Below, piece by piece: positions 35,824 through 45,418 of a stretch of DNA of 64,000 nucleotides; position 1 is the stretch's first letter; each line of letters starts with the position of its first letter. The stretch is from JBFXJF01 sp050175155 (GTDB taxonomy: Bacteria > Bacillota > Bacilli > Tepidibacillales > Tepidibacillaceae): positions 1 to 64,000 of the forward strand of contig JBFXJF010000001.1 in assembly GCA_050175155.1 (NCBI GenBank), in the 5' to 3' direction. The notes under the pieces are model-generated. The model did no database searches. It was not told where the DNA came from and saw only the letters and a list, made by a program, of their open reading frames with translations. The position numbers and the translations under genes are program-made.

Positions 35824-38289
35824 ATGGAGAAGGTTTACAATCCAACAGAAATCGAAAAAAAATGGCAAAAAATCTGGGAAGAGACAGAAGCATTTAAAAC
35901 AATTGAAGATGAGGGAAAACCTAAGTTTTATGCTTTAGAACAATTCCCCTATCCATCTGGGGATGGCTTACATATGGGTCATGTTAGAGTGTATACAATT
36001 GGTGATGTTATTGCACGTTTTAAGGGAATGAATGGTTTTCGCGTTCTCCATCCAATGGGTGCAGATGCTTTTGGATTGCCAGCTGAGAATGCAGCTATTC
36101 AGAGGGGTGCTAAGCCGAGTGAATGGACTATTAGAAATATGGAACGAATTCGCAATGAACAAAAAAGATTAGGCACTTCTTACGATTGGGACAAATATCT
36201 TGGAACATGTTTACCTGATTATTATAAATTCACACAGTGGTTATTCTTACTTTTTTATGAAAGAGGTCTAGCTTATAAGAAAGAAGCAGCTGTTAATTGG
36301 TGCCCAGGTTGTAATACGGTCTTAGCTAATGAGCAAGTAGAAGATGGTAAATGTTGGCGGTGCAGTAGTGATGTTACGAAGAAAAAACTGAGCCAATGGT
36401 TTTTAAAGATTACCGATTATGCTGAAAGATTGCTAAACGATTTAGACGGACTAGAGGGATGGCCCGATAAAGTTAAGATGATGCAAAGAAACTGGATTGG
36501 GAAAAGTGAGGGTGCCGAGGTAGTGTTCACAGTTCCTGAGCTTGATGATGTAAAAATACCTGTATTCACAACACGCCCCGATACTTTATATGGTGTTACT
36601 TATATGGTAGTTGCTCCTGAATATCCACTTGTATCAGAGCTTATTGCCGGTAAGGAAAACGAACAGAAAATTATAAAGTTTATTGAAGAATTGAAAAAGG
36701 AAAGTGAGATAACTAGGACTTCAACTGAGGCTGAAAAAGTTGGTTATTTTACTGGTAGCTACGCAAAACATCCTTTAACAGGGGAAAATATACCTATCTG
36801 GGTTGCCAATTATGTCTTAGTAGATTATGGTACCGGTGCTGTAATGGGAGTTCCAGCCCATGATGAAAGAGATTTTGCCTTCGCCAAAAAATATGATTTA
36901 CCAATAAAGATTGTAATCCGACCAAAAGGTGAAGAACTATCTTTAGAAGAGATGACTGAGGCTTTCACTGAAGATGGCGTTCAAGTTAATTCGGAAATAT
37001 TTGATGGTATGAATAATAGGGAGGCACTTACAAAGATTAGTGAACATTTAGAGAAAAATGATCAAGGTAAAACAACTATTTCCTATCGTTTACGTGACTG
37101 GTTAATTTCTCGTCAAAGGTACTGGGGTGCACCGATACCAATAATTTATTGTGATGATTGTGGTGCATTGCCGGTTTCTTTAGAAGACCTACCTGTGATT
37201 TTACCCGAAGATGTAGTATTTGATGGTAAGAAAAACCCATTAACTACATCAGAAGCGTTTGTTAATACTACTTGTCCGAAGTGTGGGAAACCAGCTAAAA
37301 GAGAAACAGATACGATGGATACATTCATCGATTCATCATGGTACTATTTTAGATATATCAGTCCTAACGAAGATGATAAACCATTTGATTCTAAAAGGGT
37401 AAACAGTTGGATGCCAGTAGATGAGTATGTTGGTGGGGTTGAGCATGCAGTACTCCATTTGCTTTATTCTCGCTTCTTTACTAAGGTTTTATATGATGCA
37501 GGCTTAGTTTCTTTTGAAGAGCCCTTCAAATCTCTGTTAACTCAAGGTATGGTTATTAAAGATGGGGCGAAAATGTCAAAGTCCAAAGGCAATGTTGTTA
37601 GTCCTAATGAAATAATCGAAAAATATGGTGCAGATACTGGGCGATTATTTATTTTATTTGCCGCTCCACCTGATCGGGACTTGGATTGGACAGACGCTGG
37701 AGTCGAGGGAAGTCATCGTTTCCTTAATCGTGTCTGGAGAATGGTCGTAAACCATTTAGACATCTTAACAAAAGATTACCAATTACAGGTTGAAACAGAT
37801 GAAGAAAAAGAGTTACGTCGGATGATTCATGTAACAATTAAAAGAGCCACAGAAGATATTGCCGAGAGAAGTAATTTTAATACGGCGATAAGTGCGATAA
37901 TGGAATTGGTTAATAAAATATATGCATACCAAGTTGATGCTAATAGAGCATTGTTAAAAGAAGCGATTGAAAAAGTGGTAATACTATTATCTCCAATGAC
38001 ACCGCATATTTCCGAAGAATTATGGCAGATGATGGGGCATAAGGAATATATATATAATGTTACGTGGCCATCCTTTCAAGAAGAATATCTTGTATTAGAT
38101 GAGATAGAGATAGCTGTTCAAGTAAATGGAAAAGTAAAAGGAAAAATCATCGTTCCTACCGAATTTTCCAAGGAACAGGTTGAAGAGATGGTTACTAACC
38201 ATCAAAAACTAAGTGAGTGGACGCAAGGGAAACAGATTAAGAAGGTTATTGTAGTACCACAGAAAATAGTTAATATTGTAGTAAATTAA
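35824..38289 (+). CDS. Leucyl-tRNA synthetase
   Basis: 821 aa, full length. Class I motifs HIGH-type PYPSGDGLHMGHVRV (near residue 41) and KMSKSKGN; zinc-type cysteine sets WCPGCNTVL/CWRCSS and CPKCGK; editing domain with TTRPDTLYGVTY and GVPAHDERDF. Control by the T-box upstream. It ends at a bidirectional terminator. Confidence 0.98.
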   Translation: MEKVYNPTEIEKKWQKIWEETEAFKTIEDEGKPKFYALEQFPYPSGDGLHMGHVRVYTIGDVIARFKGMNGFRVLHPMGADAFGLPAENAAIQRGAKPSEWTIRNMERIRNEQKRLGTSYDWDKYLGTCLPDYYKFTQWLFLLFYERGLAYKKEAAVNWCPGCNTVLANEQVEDGKCWRCSSDVTKKKLSQWFLKITDYAERLLNDLDGLEGWPDKVKMMQRNWIGKSEGAEVVFTVPELDDVKIPVFTTRPDTLYGVTYMVVAPEYPLVSELIAGKENEQKIIKFIEELKKESEITRTSTEAEKVGYFTGSYAKHPLTGENIPIWVANYVLVDYGTGAVMGVPAHDERDFAFAKKYDLPIKIVIRPKGEELSLEEMTEAFTEDGVQVNSEIFDGMNNREALTKISEHLEKNDQGKTTISYRLRDWLISRQRYWGAPIPIIYCDDCGALPVSLEDLPVILPEDVVFDGKKNPLTTSEAFVNTTCPKCGKPAKRETDTMDTFIDSSWYYFRYISPNEDDKPFDSKRVNSWMPVDEYVGGVEHAVLHLLYSRFFTKVLYDAGLVSFEEPFKSLLTQGMVIKDGAKMSKSKGNVVSPNEIIEKYGADTGRLFILFAAPPDRDLDWTDAGVEGSHRFLNRVWRMVVNHLDILTKDYQLQVETDEEKELRRMIHVTIKRATEDIAERSNFNTAISAIMELVNKIYAYQVDANRALLKEAIEKVVILLSPMTPHISEELWQMMGHKEYIYNVTWPSFQEEYLVLDEIEIAVQVNGKVKGKIIVPTEFSKEQVEEMVTNHQKLSEWTQGKQIKKVIVVPQKIVNIVVN

Positions 38290-38313
38290 TTTAAGATAAT
38301 TTTTAAAAAATTA

Positions 38314-38370
38314 AAAAGAATATTCATCTCGCTATTCTATTTAAGGAATAACTTTGATGAATATTCTTTT
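38314..38370. terminator. Bidirectional terminator leuS / small membrane protein
   Basis: AAAAGAATATTCATC and GATGAATATTCTTTT are perfect complements (15 bp) with T-runs on both strands. Confidence 0.88.
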
Positions 38371-38371
38371 A

Positions 38372-38749
38372 TTATTTTCCGAAATTTTCAGTTATAGGTA
38401 TCATGTAGGCTTGGACTTGTTTAGATGTAACTACTCCATCTTTAATGAGATCTATAATTGTAGCTGTATCAGGTTGGTCAGATGGAATTAGTAAAGTATG
38501 ATAAAAGTCTTCTTTAGTCAAATTATAAGCAACTATTATCTCCCTTATTGTATGAACCCCTCTTTTTTCTACACCTAATCCTTTTCCTGCAATTTCAGCT
38601 AAATCATCATAGGCACCTATTGATGAGGTAGGACTTCGTTCGCTCTCAGTTGGGAAAAGACCATTTGCTTTAGCAGTTAAAAAGCCACCTAACAAGATTA
38701 CTAGAATTAACAAGCCATAGATATATCTTAATCTATTCATTTGTCTCAC
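38372..38749 (-). CDS. Small membrane-anchored protein, paralogue B
   Basis: 125 aa. One N-terminal membrane anchor (about 8-27) and a C-terminal extracytoplasmic domain with TIREIIVAYNLTKEDFYHTL and a QAYMIPITENFGK end. Domain order and motif match the 119-aa product at 39760-40119 (TLGEIIKGYDLNKEEFYNAI). Its start overlaps the 3' end of the NapH-like gene by 17 bp, so the two are cotranslated. I do not know a described function; the pairing with the iron-sulfur membrane protein suggests a shared complex. Confidence 0.78.
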   Translation of the reverse strand: MRQMNRLRYIYGLLILVILLGGFLTAKANGLFPTESERSPTSSIGAYDDLAEIAGKGLGVEKRGVHTIREIIVAYNLTKEDFYHTLLIPSDQPDTATIIDLIKDGVVTSKQVQAYMIPITENFGK

Positions 38750-39641
38750 TCCCTAACTTACTTATAGGTTCGGTTTTTTGTGAGATATTATACAAATCTT
38801 TTGGGAAGAATTTTAAAACAAGTGCATCTTCAGTATTACATGCATCAAGGCAATTAAAACAATGAGTACAATCCATAGTATTAATATTTTTCTGTGCTGT
38901 TATATTAATATTCATAGGACAACTTTTGGAACAAAGATCACAATTAGTACATATATTTTCATCTCTTGTTATTCTTAATGGACTTATCATTCCTATTAAG
39001 TTAATTGTCGCTCCCATTAAACAAAGATATTTGCAAAATGGTCGATCTATAAATAGGGATAATATAACTACTATAACTAGCAAAGCAAAGGCTATAGTAA
39101 GTTGGAATGTTAATAATTTTATTAAACCAATAATTAAATCATATTCTCGTATTAATAGTGTTGCTGAGAACCAAGTTCCTAATATTGCAAATAGTAGAAT
39201 AAAATATTTAATGTACCTAAGTTGATGATCAAAATTACTTAGATCCTTTTTATTTACTTTAACAAAGTTTCTGTACTTCTTACTAATTGGTTTAATTATA
39301 GGTAGGACAGTCATCTTTTTGCCCACAAATCTTATCATATCTTGTAGGGTTCCAAGTGGACAAATCCAACTACAGAATCCCCCTCTAAAGATTAAGGTAA
39401 TTATAACTACCATAATAAAAATTATTAAATTTGTCATACCTACATGTTTTAAAGGTTCTCCGGTAGTTATATAAGAGAATAATGTTTCAAAACCACCGAA
39501 AGGACAATATTCCTCGACATTTCGATCATAAAATAAAATTTGCCTCAAAAAAACATTTAACATAAATAAAAATACTATACCTTGAGTGATATATCGGTAA
39601 GTTCTACTTTTCTGGTACCATTTTTTTTTGTTTAAAGCCAA
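38733..39641 (-). CDS. NapH-like 4Fe-4S membrane protein
   Basis: 302 aa. About five membrane helices with CPFGGFETL, CSWICPLGTLQD and CKYLCLMGA (Cys-Pro motifs of the NapH/NosR/MauN family), then two 4Fe-4S sites near the C terminus (CTNCDLCSKSCP, CTHCFNCLDAC). These proteins pass electrons across or along the membrane. No periplasmic reductase is adjacent, so the partner is unknown. Start TTG 39641 with GGGGTA upstream. Flanked by two paralogous small membrane proteins. Confidence 0.88.
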   Translation of the reverse strand: MALNKKKWYQKSRTYRYITQGIVFLFMLNVFLRQILFYDRNVEEYCPFGGFETLFSYITTGEPLKHVGMTNLIIFIMVVIITLIFRGGFCSWICPLGTLQDMIRFVGKKMTVLPIIKPISKKYRNFVKVNKKDLSNFDHQLRYIKYFILLFAILGTWFSATLLIREYDLIIGLIKLLTFQLTIAFALLVIVVILSLFIDRPFCKYLCLMGATINLIGMISPLRITRDENICTNCDLCSKSCPMNINITAQKNINTMDCTHCFNCLDACNTEDALVLKFFPKDLYNISQKTEPISKLGSETNE

Positions 39642-39759
39642 TTAAGATACCCCATTTCTTTCTATCCAATGTATTATATCTATCTTTATTTCTATTTTAG
39701 AACTTTATTTAGCTAACTATCTTTAACTAAAAGCAATTAACAAAATAAGAGTATTTTTG

Positions 39760-40119
39760 CTAGTGTCTTTTTTGTTTTCCAAATGCTTCTATAATAGGTT
39801 CCATATAACTACTCACATCAGCATATGAAATCTCTCCGTTTCTAACCATATCTATTACCTTTGCATCTTCAGTGTAATCCAATGATAGTTTAATTGCATT
39901 ATAAAATTCTTCTTTATTTAAATCATAACCTTTAATAATTTCACCCAATGTAAACTTACCTGTTGGTGTCTTCAGTCCTTGAGCAACTTCGACTTCAGAT
40001 TTACTCGCTACATCCATAGAATCCCAGATGCCTGCTATTCTTGCGATAAATATGCCGCCAACCAAAATTATCAATATTAAAAAACCATAAATATAGCTAA
40101 ATTTTTTCAAACTCATCAC
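39760..40119 (-). CDS. Small membrane-anchored protein, paralogue A
   Basis: 119 aa. N-terminal anchor (about 9-27, IYGFLILIILVGGIF), then a short soluble domain with TLGEIIKGYDLNKEEFYNAI and a C-terminal SSYMEPIIEAFGK. It is paralogous to the 38372-38749 product, which lies on the other side of the NapH-like gene. It starts the minus-strand cluster, 118 bp upstream of the NapH-like start. The extracytoplasmic domain type is not one I can name. Upstream (40120-40323) is AT-rich DNA with no gene seen. Confidence 0.78.
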   Translation of the reverse strand: MMSLKKFSYIYGFLILIILVGGIFIARIAGIWDSMDVASKSEVEVAQGLKTPTGKFTLGEIIKGYDLNKEEFYNAIKLSLDYTEDAKVIDMVRNGEISYADVSSYMEPIIEAFGKQKRH

Positions 40120-40323
40120 TTTCCTATTTACAAATTAACTAAATTTAACAAAAAATGAAAAAAATAATGCAAATAAGCAAAATTATATGTTAAAATATAG
40201 AAAGATTTACTAATTTTGATTTTAAAATATTATTAAATCTGACATTAATATTTATATTATACAATAGTCTATTTATATTAATATTATCAAAGTGTAACTT
40301 CTATTTTTGAAAGAAGGTTTGGG

Positions 40324-40896
40324 ATGTATTTTTCAACTAAAAACAAAATTATTATAATAGTAGTAGCAATATTGTTAATTTCATTTTTCACTTATAGATA
40401 TTTTCAAGTTGCAGCACCGCCGGAGTTTGATATAGAAATGGATTCAGAGGAGATTCAATTAACTACTAATCAAGAAGAAGAGAAAGTAATCTGGGTTGAT
40501 GTTAAAGGTGCGGTTAAAAACCCTAGTGTATATCAAATGAATGAAGAGGATCGCGTTATTCATGCAATTGAGAGTGCTGGAGGAGCTTTAGAAAATGCCG
40601 ATTTAGATCGAATTAATCTAGCCGAGAAGGTATATGATCAAATGAAAATCGTGGTACCTTTGATAGGGGAACAAATCACTGATAATTATAATAGTCCAAC
40701 TAATGAAAAGGTAAATATAAATAGTGCGTCGGTAAGCGAATTAACATCATTAACTGGTATAGGGGAAGCAAAGGCTCAAGCCATAATTAAATATAGACAA
40801 GAAAAAGGAAGCTTTTCAAGTATCGAGGATATTATGAACGTAACAGGTATTGCAGAGAAAATCTTTGAACAAATTAAAGATGAAATAACAATTTAA
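40324..40896 (+). CDS. Competence protein ComEA
   Basis: 190 aa. N-terminal membrane anchor (about 8-24), an SLBB domain (about 58-115, WVDVKGAVKNPSVYQM) and tandem helix-hairpin-helix motifs at the C terminus (INSASVSELTSLTGIG, IEDIMNVTGI) that bind DNA. It is the surface DNA receptor for transformation. It precedes comEB; comEC is displaced by about 10 kb. Confidence 0.95.
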   Translation: MYFSTKNKIIIIVVAILLISFFTYRYFQVAAPPEFDIEMDSEEIQLTTNQEEEKVIWVDVKGAVKNPSVYQMNEEDRVIHAIESAGGALENADLDRINLAEKVYDQMKIVVPLIGEQITDNYNSPTNEKVNINSASVSELTSLTGIGEAKAQAIIKYRQEKGSFSSIEDIMNVTGIAEKIFEQIKDEITI

Positions 40897-40966
40897 AAAA
40901 ACATTTCACCCTTGCAAAAAAAACTTTTTTTATTAATAATGTGACATAAGGACACAAAAAAAGATG

Positions 40967-40993
40967 GAAGCATGGGGACGGTTCTCTTGCTTC
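40967..40993. repeat. GGGGACGGTTCT repeat, single unit with different arms
   Basis: GAAGCA...TGCTTC arms enclose TGGGGACGGTTCTCT. The other copies have AACAAA...TTTGTT around the same core, so the arms differ but remain complementary. Confidence 0.75.
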
Positions 40994-41013
40994 ATTAAGA
41001 GAAGAGGAAAGTA

Positions 41014-41487
41014 ATGGGTGATTTTACGCGCAAGAGTTGGGATGAATATTTTATGGATTTAACGTATAGAGTTTCAGAAAGGGCGACGTGTCCTAGGAGA
41101 CATGTAGGGGCTATCCTTGTAAAGGATAAGAAGCTGATGGGTACTGGTTATAATGGAAGTCCGTCTGGGATTGAAGATTGTTATGAGCAGGGTTGTTTAA
41201 TTGAAAATTATGAAGAGAATGGAATTAATAAGGAAAGATGTATTAGAACTATTCATGCGGAAGTTAATTTAATTTTATTTACAGATAGAAATGATAGGGA
41301 AAATGCTATAGTTTATCTAACTGATTCCCCTTGTTATAATTGTGCGAAAATGTTGGCTAACAGTGGTATAAAAGAGGTTGTTTATGAAAGGATTTATGAG
41401 AAAGACCATCTAAAAGTAACCAAACTTTTTAAGGAAGTTGATATAATATATAGACAATACGTCAGAGGAACGAAACCGATAAGCTGA
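41014..41487 (+). CDS. dCMP deaminase ComEB
   Basis: 157 aa. Zinc site HAEVN (catalytic His/Glu) and CYNCAKM, plus TCPRRHVGAILVKD near the N terminus. It makes dUMP from dCMP; comEB itself is dispensable for competence in Bacillus but linked to comEA. ATG 41014 after AGAGGAAAG. It is followed by a terminator and the accessory block. Confidence 0.95.
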   Translation: MGDFTRKSWDEYFMDLTYRVSERATCPRRHVGAILVKDKKLMGTGYNGSPSGIEDCYEQGCLIENYEENGINKERCIRTIHAEVNLILFTDRNDRENAIVYLTDSPCYNCAKMLANSGIKEVVYERIYEKDHLKVTKLFKEVDIIYRQYVRGTKPIS

Positions 41488-41556
41488 CAATATTTATGTG
41501 TTCGAAACTCAGAAGTAACATTAATTAAACAAACAAGATAATTTTCTTATAGCCAT

Positions 41557-41585
41557 TCCTGAGTTATATATCTCAGGATTTTTTA
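41557..41585 (+). terminator. Intrinsic terminator after comEB
   Basis: TCCTGAG, loop, CTCAGGA, then TTTTTTT. Confidence 0.9.
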
Positions 41586-41683
41586 TTCAGCAAAATTTCA
41601 GCCTTTTTTCAGTCTCAATTCAGACGGATTTGGAATAATAGGAAAAGGTATTACTTTATTAAGTATATCTAGGGGGTAAGTAA

Positions 41684-42367
41684 ATGCTAAAATTAAAAGG
41701 TATTAAAATATTACTTATTGATGACGAGCCAAATATATTACAATTCTTAGAGATGGGCCTTATAAACGAAGGTTTTAATGTTTTAACAGCTAAAGATGGC
41801 ATGTCTGGAATAACACTTGCTAGGCAATTTCAACCACATATAGCTGTGCTTGATGTTATGATGCCTGGTATGGATGGGTTTGAAGTATGTAGGATGTTAA
41901 GGAAAAATGAAGACATTGCTATAATCATGCTGACAGCTAAGGATGAAGTAGATGATCGAGTCAAGGGACTCACGCAAGGGGCAGACGATTATATGATTAA
42001 ACCTTTCAGTTTTGAAGAATTGTTGGCACGCATACATGCTAGATTACGTAATCAATTCCCTACCATGATGGGTGAGGTTAATATTGGATTATTTCGTATA
42101 GATGAGAGAAGAAAGGAATTTTTCTATAATAATCGATTACTAGAGCTGTCCCCAACGGAATTTGAATTACTTAAATTTATGGTGCTTAATCATGGGTTGG
42201 TATTAAGTAAGGCTGTGATTCTAGACAAGGTATGGGGTTACGATTTTGATGGAGAAGAAAATATTGTAGAGGTTTATATTCGTTCATTAAGGGAAAAGTT
42301 AAACGATAAAGAGCATAAGCTGATTCATACCCTACGCGGAGCTGGATACCGAGTTGATTTCTCGTGA
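41684..42367 (+). CDS. OmpR/PhoB-type response regulator
   Basis: 227 aa. Receiver domain with acidic pair DDE (13-15), phosphoacceptor Asp57 (VLDVMMPGMDGF) and Lys in MIKPFSF. The winged helix (about 130-225) has SPTEFELLKFM and TLRGAGYRV. It overlaps the kinase by 4 bp. The VTC/DUF4956/CotH module downstream is a plausible target. Confidence 0.95.
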   Translation: MLKLKGIKILLIDDEPNILQFLEMGLINEGFNVLTAKDGMSGITLARQFQPHIAVLDVMMPGMDGFEVCRMLRKNEDIAIIMLTAKDEVDDRVKGLTQGADDYMIKPFSFEELLARIHARLRNQFPTMMGEVNIGLFRIDERRKEFFYNNRLLELSPTEFELLKFMVLNHGLVLSKAVILDKVWGYDFDGEENIVEVYIRSLREKLNDKEHKLIHTLRGAGYRVDFS

Positions 42368-43791
42368 CAAACTCTCTAAGTTTTCAGCTTTTATTTCGTT
42401 CCTTAATAGTTATGATTGTTTTATTATTGTTAATCGGTCTATTTCAATATATCCTAATGAGTGAATTTTTATATAAAAATCAAGCTTCTAACATTCAGAG
42501 TCAGGTATTTTCGGTTCATCCAGAGATATGGGAGGAGTTATTAATTAACGCTCGCGCTGGGATTCCTAGTCATTCTCCTTCCTTATCATTGTCGAATTCA
42601 ACAATCTCCTTTATTGATAAAGAAGGAAAATTCCTTATACTTTCTAATCCACTTAATAATATTGAGCTAAATCCACCCCTACTTTCTGAAGAAGAGTATC
42701 AAGATGCTATGAAGTTCAAGCGAGGACTAAATTATAAAGTGGTTAACCAAACTGAAGGTGATGAACAATTACTTGTACTTCAGCCAATTAATATTGGACG
42801 TACCAATGGAGTTATTCAGGTTAGTTTAAGTACAAAACCTTTACAAGATATGTTGATTCAACAACTACTCATATTTTTGTTTATAGCAATTCTTGCTTTG
42901 TTTGGAGGAATATTAGCCTTTAAATCCGTATTGAAAAAAACGTTAGTTCCTTTATCAAATTTGGTAAATAAGGTAGAAAATATTGATGTTGATAATCTTA
43001 ATGAACGTTTACCTATAGAACAGGGTCAGGTGGAAATCGATCGATTAGCTGAATCTTGTAATAATATGCTTGAAAGGTTAGAGCTTTCTTTTGAAGCAGA
43101 AAAGGAAGCAAAGGAGCAAATGCGTCGTTTTGTAGCGGACGCTTCACATGAACTTCGAACTCCTTTAACTTCTATTCATGGGTTTTTAGAAGTATTGCTC
43201 CGAGGTGCAATTAATCAACCTGATCAATTGAATAAATCTGTGAAGAGTATGTACGTAGAATCAGAGCGAATGAAAAAACTTGTACAAGATCTTTTATTGC
43301 TTGCTAGATTAGACCGCTCACCTGATATTCAATTAGTAGAAGGAAGACTGGATGATGTAATAAAAGAAATGGAACCACAATTAATTTTATTATCAGGAAA
43401 CCGTAAAGTAAGTTTTAAACTAGACGTTAATATAAAATGTAATTTTGATGTAGATAAAATGAAGCAGGTTATTTTAAATCTTTATCAAAACGCTGTACAA
43501 CATACAGACTCAGAGAACGGTATAATCAAGGTTTATTTAACTAAAGTATTAGATGGTATTGAGTTAGCCATAAGTGATAATGGGTTAGGGATACCAGATG
43601 AGCATTTACCGCATCTATTTGATCGTTTTTATCGAATTGATTATTCAAGAACAAGGCAATATGGAGGTTCAGGACTTGGATTGTCTATTACAAAATCAAT
43701 TATTGTTGCTCATGAGGGCAAGATTTGGGTAGAAAGCGATATAGGTAAAGGGAGTACCTTTTATATCTGGCTTCCTCTAATAAGATTCTAA
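42364..43791 (+). CDS. Sensor histidine kinase
   Basis: 475 aa. TM1 (about 10-30), an extracytoplasmic loop (about 35-160), TM2 (about 163-185), HAMP, HisKA with His262 (ASHELRTPLTSIHGF) and HATPase with N-box QNAVQH, DNGLGIP and GGSGLGLSI. GTG start 42364 overlaps the regulator stop. Signal unknown. Confidence 0.95.
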   Translation: MTNSLSFQLLFRSLIVMIVLLLLIGLFQYILMSEFLYKNQASNIQSQVFSVHPEIWEELLINARAGIPSHSPSLSLSNSTISFIDKEGKFLILSNPLNNIELNPPLLSEEEYQDAMKFKRGLNYKVVNQTEGDEQLLVLQPINIGRTNGVIQVSLSTKPLQDMLIQQLLIFLFIAILALFGGILAFKSVLKKTLVPLSNLVNKVENIDVDNLNERLPIEQGQVEIDRLAESCNNMLERLELSFEAEKEAKEQMRRFVADASHELRTPLTSIHGFLEVLLRGAINQPDQLNKSVKSMYVESERMKKLVQDLLLLARLDRSPDIQLVEGRLDDVIKEMEPQLILLSGNRKVSFKLDVNIKCNFDVDKMKQVILNLYQNAVQHTDSENGIIKVYLTKVLDGIELAISDNGLGIPDEHLPHLFDRFYRIDYSRTRQYGGSGLGLSITKSIIVAHEGKIWVESDIGKGSTFYIWLPLIRF

Positions 43792-43976
43792 TTCGTAATT
43801 ATCGCGAATTAGATTTTTTTTATATGAAAGATTTTTTTATTTTCAACAAACTTTCAGTTAACGTTAAGGGGTTTTTCAGATACAAGCTTTATAGTTGTAG
43901 ATATGTAATAGAAATGTAAATTTATTGAATCTAATATCTTTTCTAAAATTTAATTAACTTGATTGGAGGTGATTTC

Positions 43977-44657
43977 TTGACTAAATACCGTCATGAAGTA
44001 AAAGTAAGTATCAACTACTTTGATAAAGAAGTGCTTTCTAGTAGATTATCATTTGTATTAAAGAAAGATAAACATTCTGGAACGGGTGGTTATTATAAGG
44101 TAAGGAGTTTGTACTTTGATGATATACATGATACTTCGCTTAAGGAAAAATTGGATGGGATAATATATAGGGAAAAATATCGAATTCGTACTTATGATAA
44201 TTCAAACTCACTTATTCGACTTGAGAAAAAGGTTAAAAATAATAATCTCGGTTACAAGGAGAGTGCATTATTAACCTTAAGTGAGTGTAAAGATATTGTT
44301 TATGGCGATTATCAATTTTTAAAGGATAGACCGGAGATGGTTTGTAAACAGCTTTATGTAAAAATGAGGACAGGAACGTTTAAGCCAAAAACAATAGTAG
44401 AGTACGATCGAGAGGCATACGTATGGGAACCAGGTAGAGTTCGAATAACCATCGATAGTAATGTGAGAACAGGGGTATCATCAGTAGATTTTTTAAATTT
44501 TGATCTACCTATGGTAAATGTTATTAATAATAACACAGCAATACTAGAAATAAAATACGATAACTATCTTCCTTCTCACATAAGCAATCTGTTACTGATA
44601 AATAGCCGACAAAAAGCAGCTATATCTAAATATGTCTTGGGAAGAAGATTTGGTTAA
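43977..44657 (+). CDS. VTC-domain protein (polyphosphate polymerase type)
   Basis: 226 aa. KYRHEVKVSINYFDKEVL, RSLYFDD and the tunnel residues RIRTYDNS...RLEKK, EYDREAY match the VTC/CYTH-like triphosphate tunnel domain. Related proteins polymerise polyphosphate from ATP. TTG 43977 is chosen as start because TTGGAGGTGA precedes it closely. It is first in a VTC-DUF4956-CotH triplet. Confidence 0.88.
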   Translation: MTKYRHEVKVSINYFDKEVLSSRLSFVLKKDKHSGTGGYYKVRSLYFDDIHDTSLKEKLDGIIYREKYRIRTYDNSNSLIRLEKKVKNNNLGYKESALLTLSECKDIVYGDYQFLKDRPEMVCKQLYVKMRTGTFKPKTIVEYDREAYVWEPGRVRITIDSNVRTGVSSVDFLNFDLPMVNVINNNTAILEIKYDNYLPSHISNLLLINSRQKAAISKYVLGRRFG

Positions 44658-44682
44658 AATTAAAATAACGGAGGTTTTAAAA

Positions 44683-45384
44683 ATGAATAATAATACTGAC
44701 AATGTATTTAATTTTTCTGATATTTTTAAAAGTGATTTCATTGAAAATTCAGTGATAAATTTCTCGTTAATAGACGTAGTAGTGACATTAACTATTTCTT
44801 TTTTAATTGCACTTTTCATCTATGCAATTTATAAAAAAACTTTTAATGGTGTGATGTATTCAAAAAACTTTAACATGTCACTTGTAGGAATGGCGATGAT
44901 TACTACCCTTATAATTATGGCAATAAGTTCAAATATCGTTCTTTCACTTGGTATGGTTGGTGCACTTAGTATTGTAAGATTTCGAACAGCTATAAAGGAT
45001 CCTGTAGACATATTATTTATATTTTGGGCGATAGCAATAGGTATAATAACCGGTGCGGGACAATTTCTTTTAGCGATAGTTGGGTCACTTGTAGTAGGTG
45101 TAATGTTAATTATCTTTACCAACAAATCTGTAAGTGAAATACCATATATGATTGTTGCTAATTGTTCCACTAACGAAGCGGAAAAAATGTTACTTGATAG
45201 TTTACTTGATAAGGTTAAGAAGATGAATATTAAATCAAAAGCAGTACGTGGAGGGCAAGGATTAGAATTAACTATTGAAGTACGCTTAAAAACCGAAAGC
45301 ACAGACTTTATTAATGACCTATCAATGATAGAGGGTGTTAATGATATTGTACTCGTTAGTTATTATGGAGAACTTTCAGTATAA
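44683..45384 (+). CDS. DUF4956 membrane protein
   Basis: 233 aa with about four membrane helices (about 28-135) and a soluble C-terminal ferredoxin-like domain (about 145-230). SIVRFRTAIKDP is the hallmark motif. It regularly accompanies VTC and CotH genes. ATG 44683 follows GGAGGTT; a longer in-frame start would overlap the upstream gene. Function unknown. Confidence 0.85.
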   Translation: MNNNTDNVFNFSDIFKSDFIENSVINFSLIDVVVTLTISFLIALFIYAIYKKTFNGVMYSKNFNMSLVGMAMITTLIIMAISSNIVLSLGMVGALSIVRFRTAIKDPVDILFIFWAIAIGIITGAGQFLLAIVGSLVVGVMLIIFTNKSVSEIPYMIVANCSTNEAEKMLLDSLLDKVKKMNIKSKAVRGGQGLELTIEVRLKTESTDFINDLSMIEGVNDIVLVSYYGELSV

Positions 45385-45418
45385 TACTACATCACCTTAT
45401 ATAAAGGGGTGAAGAGAC

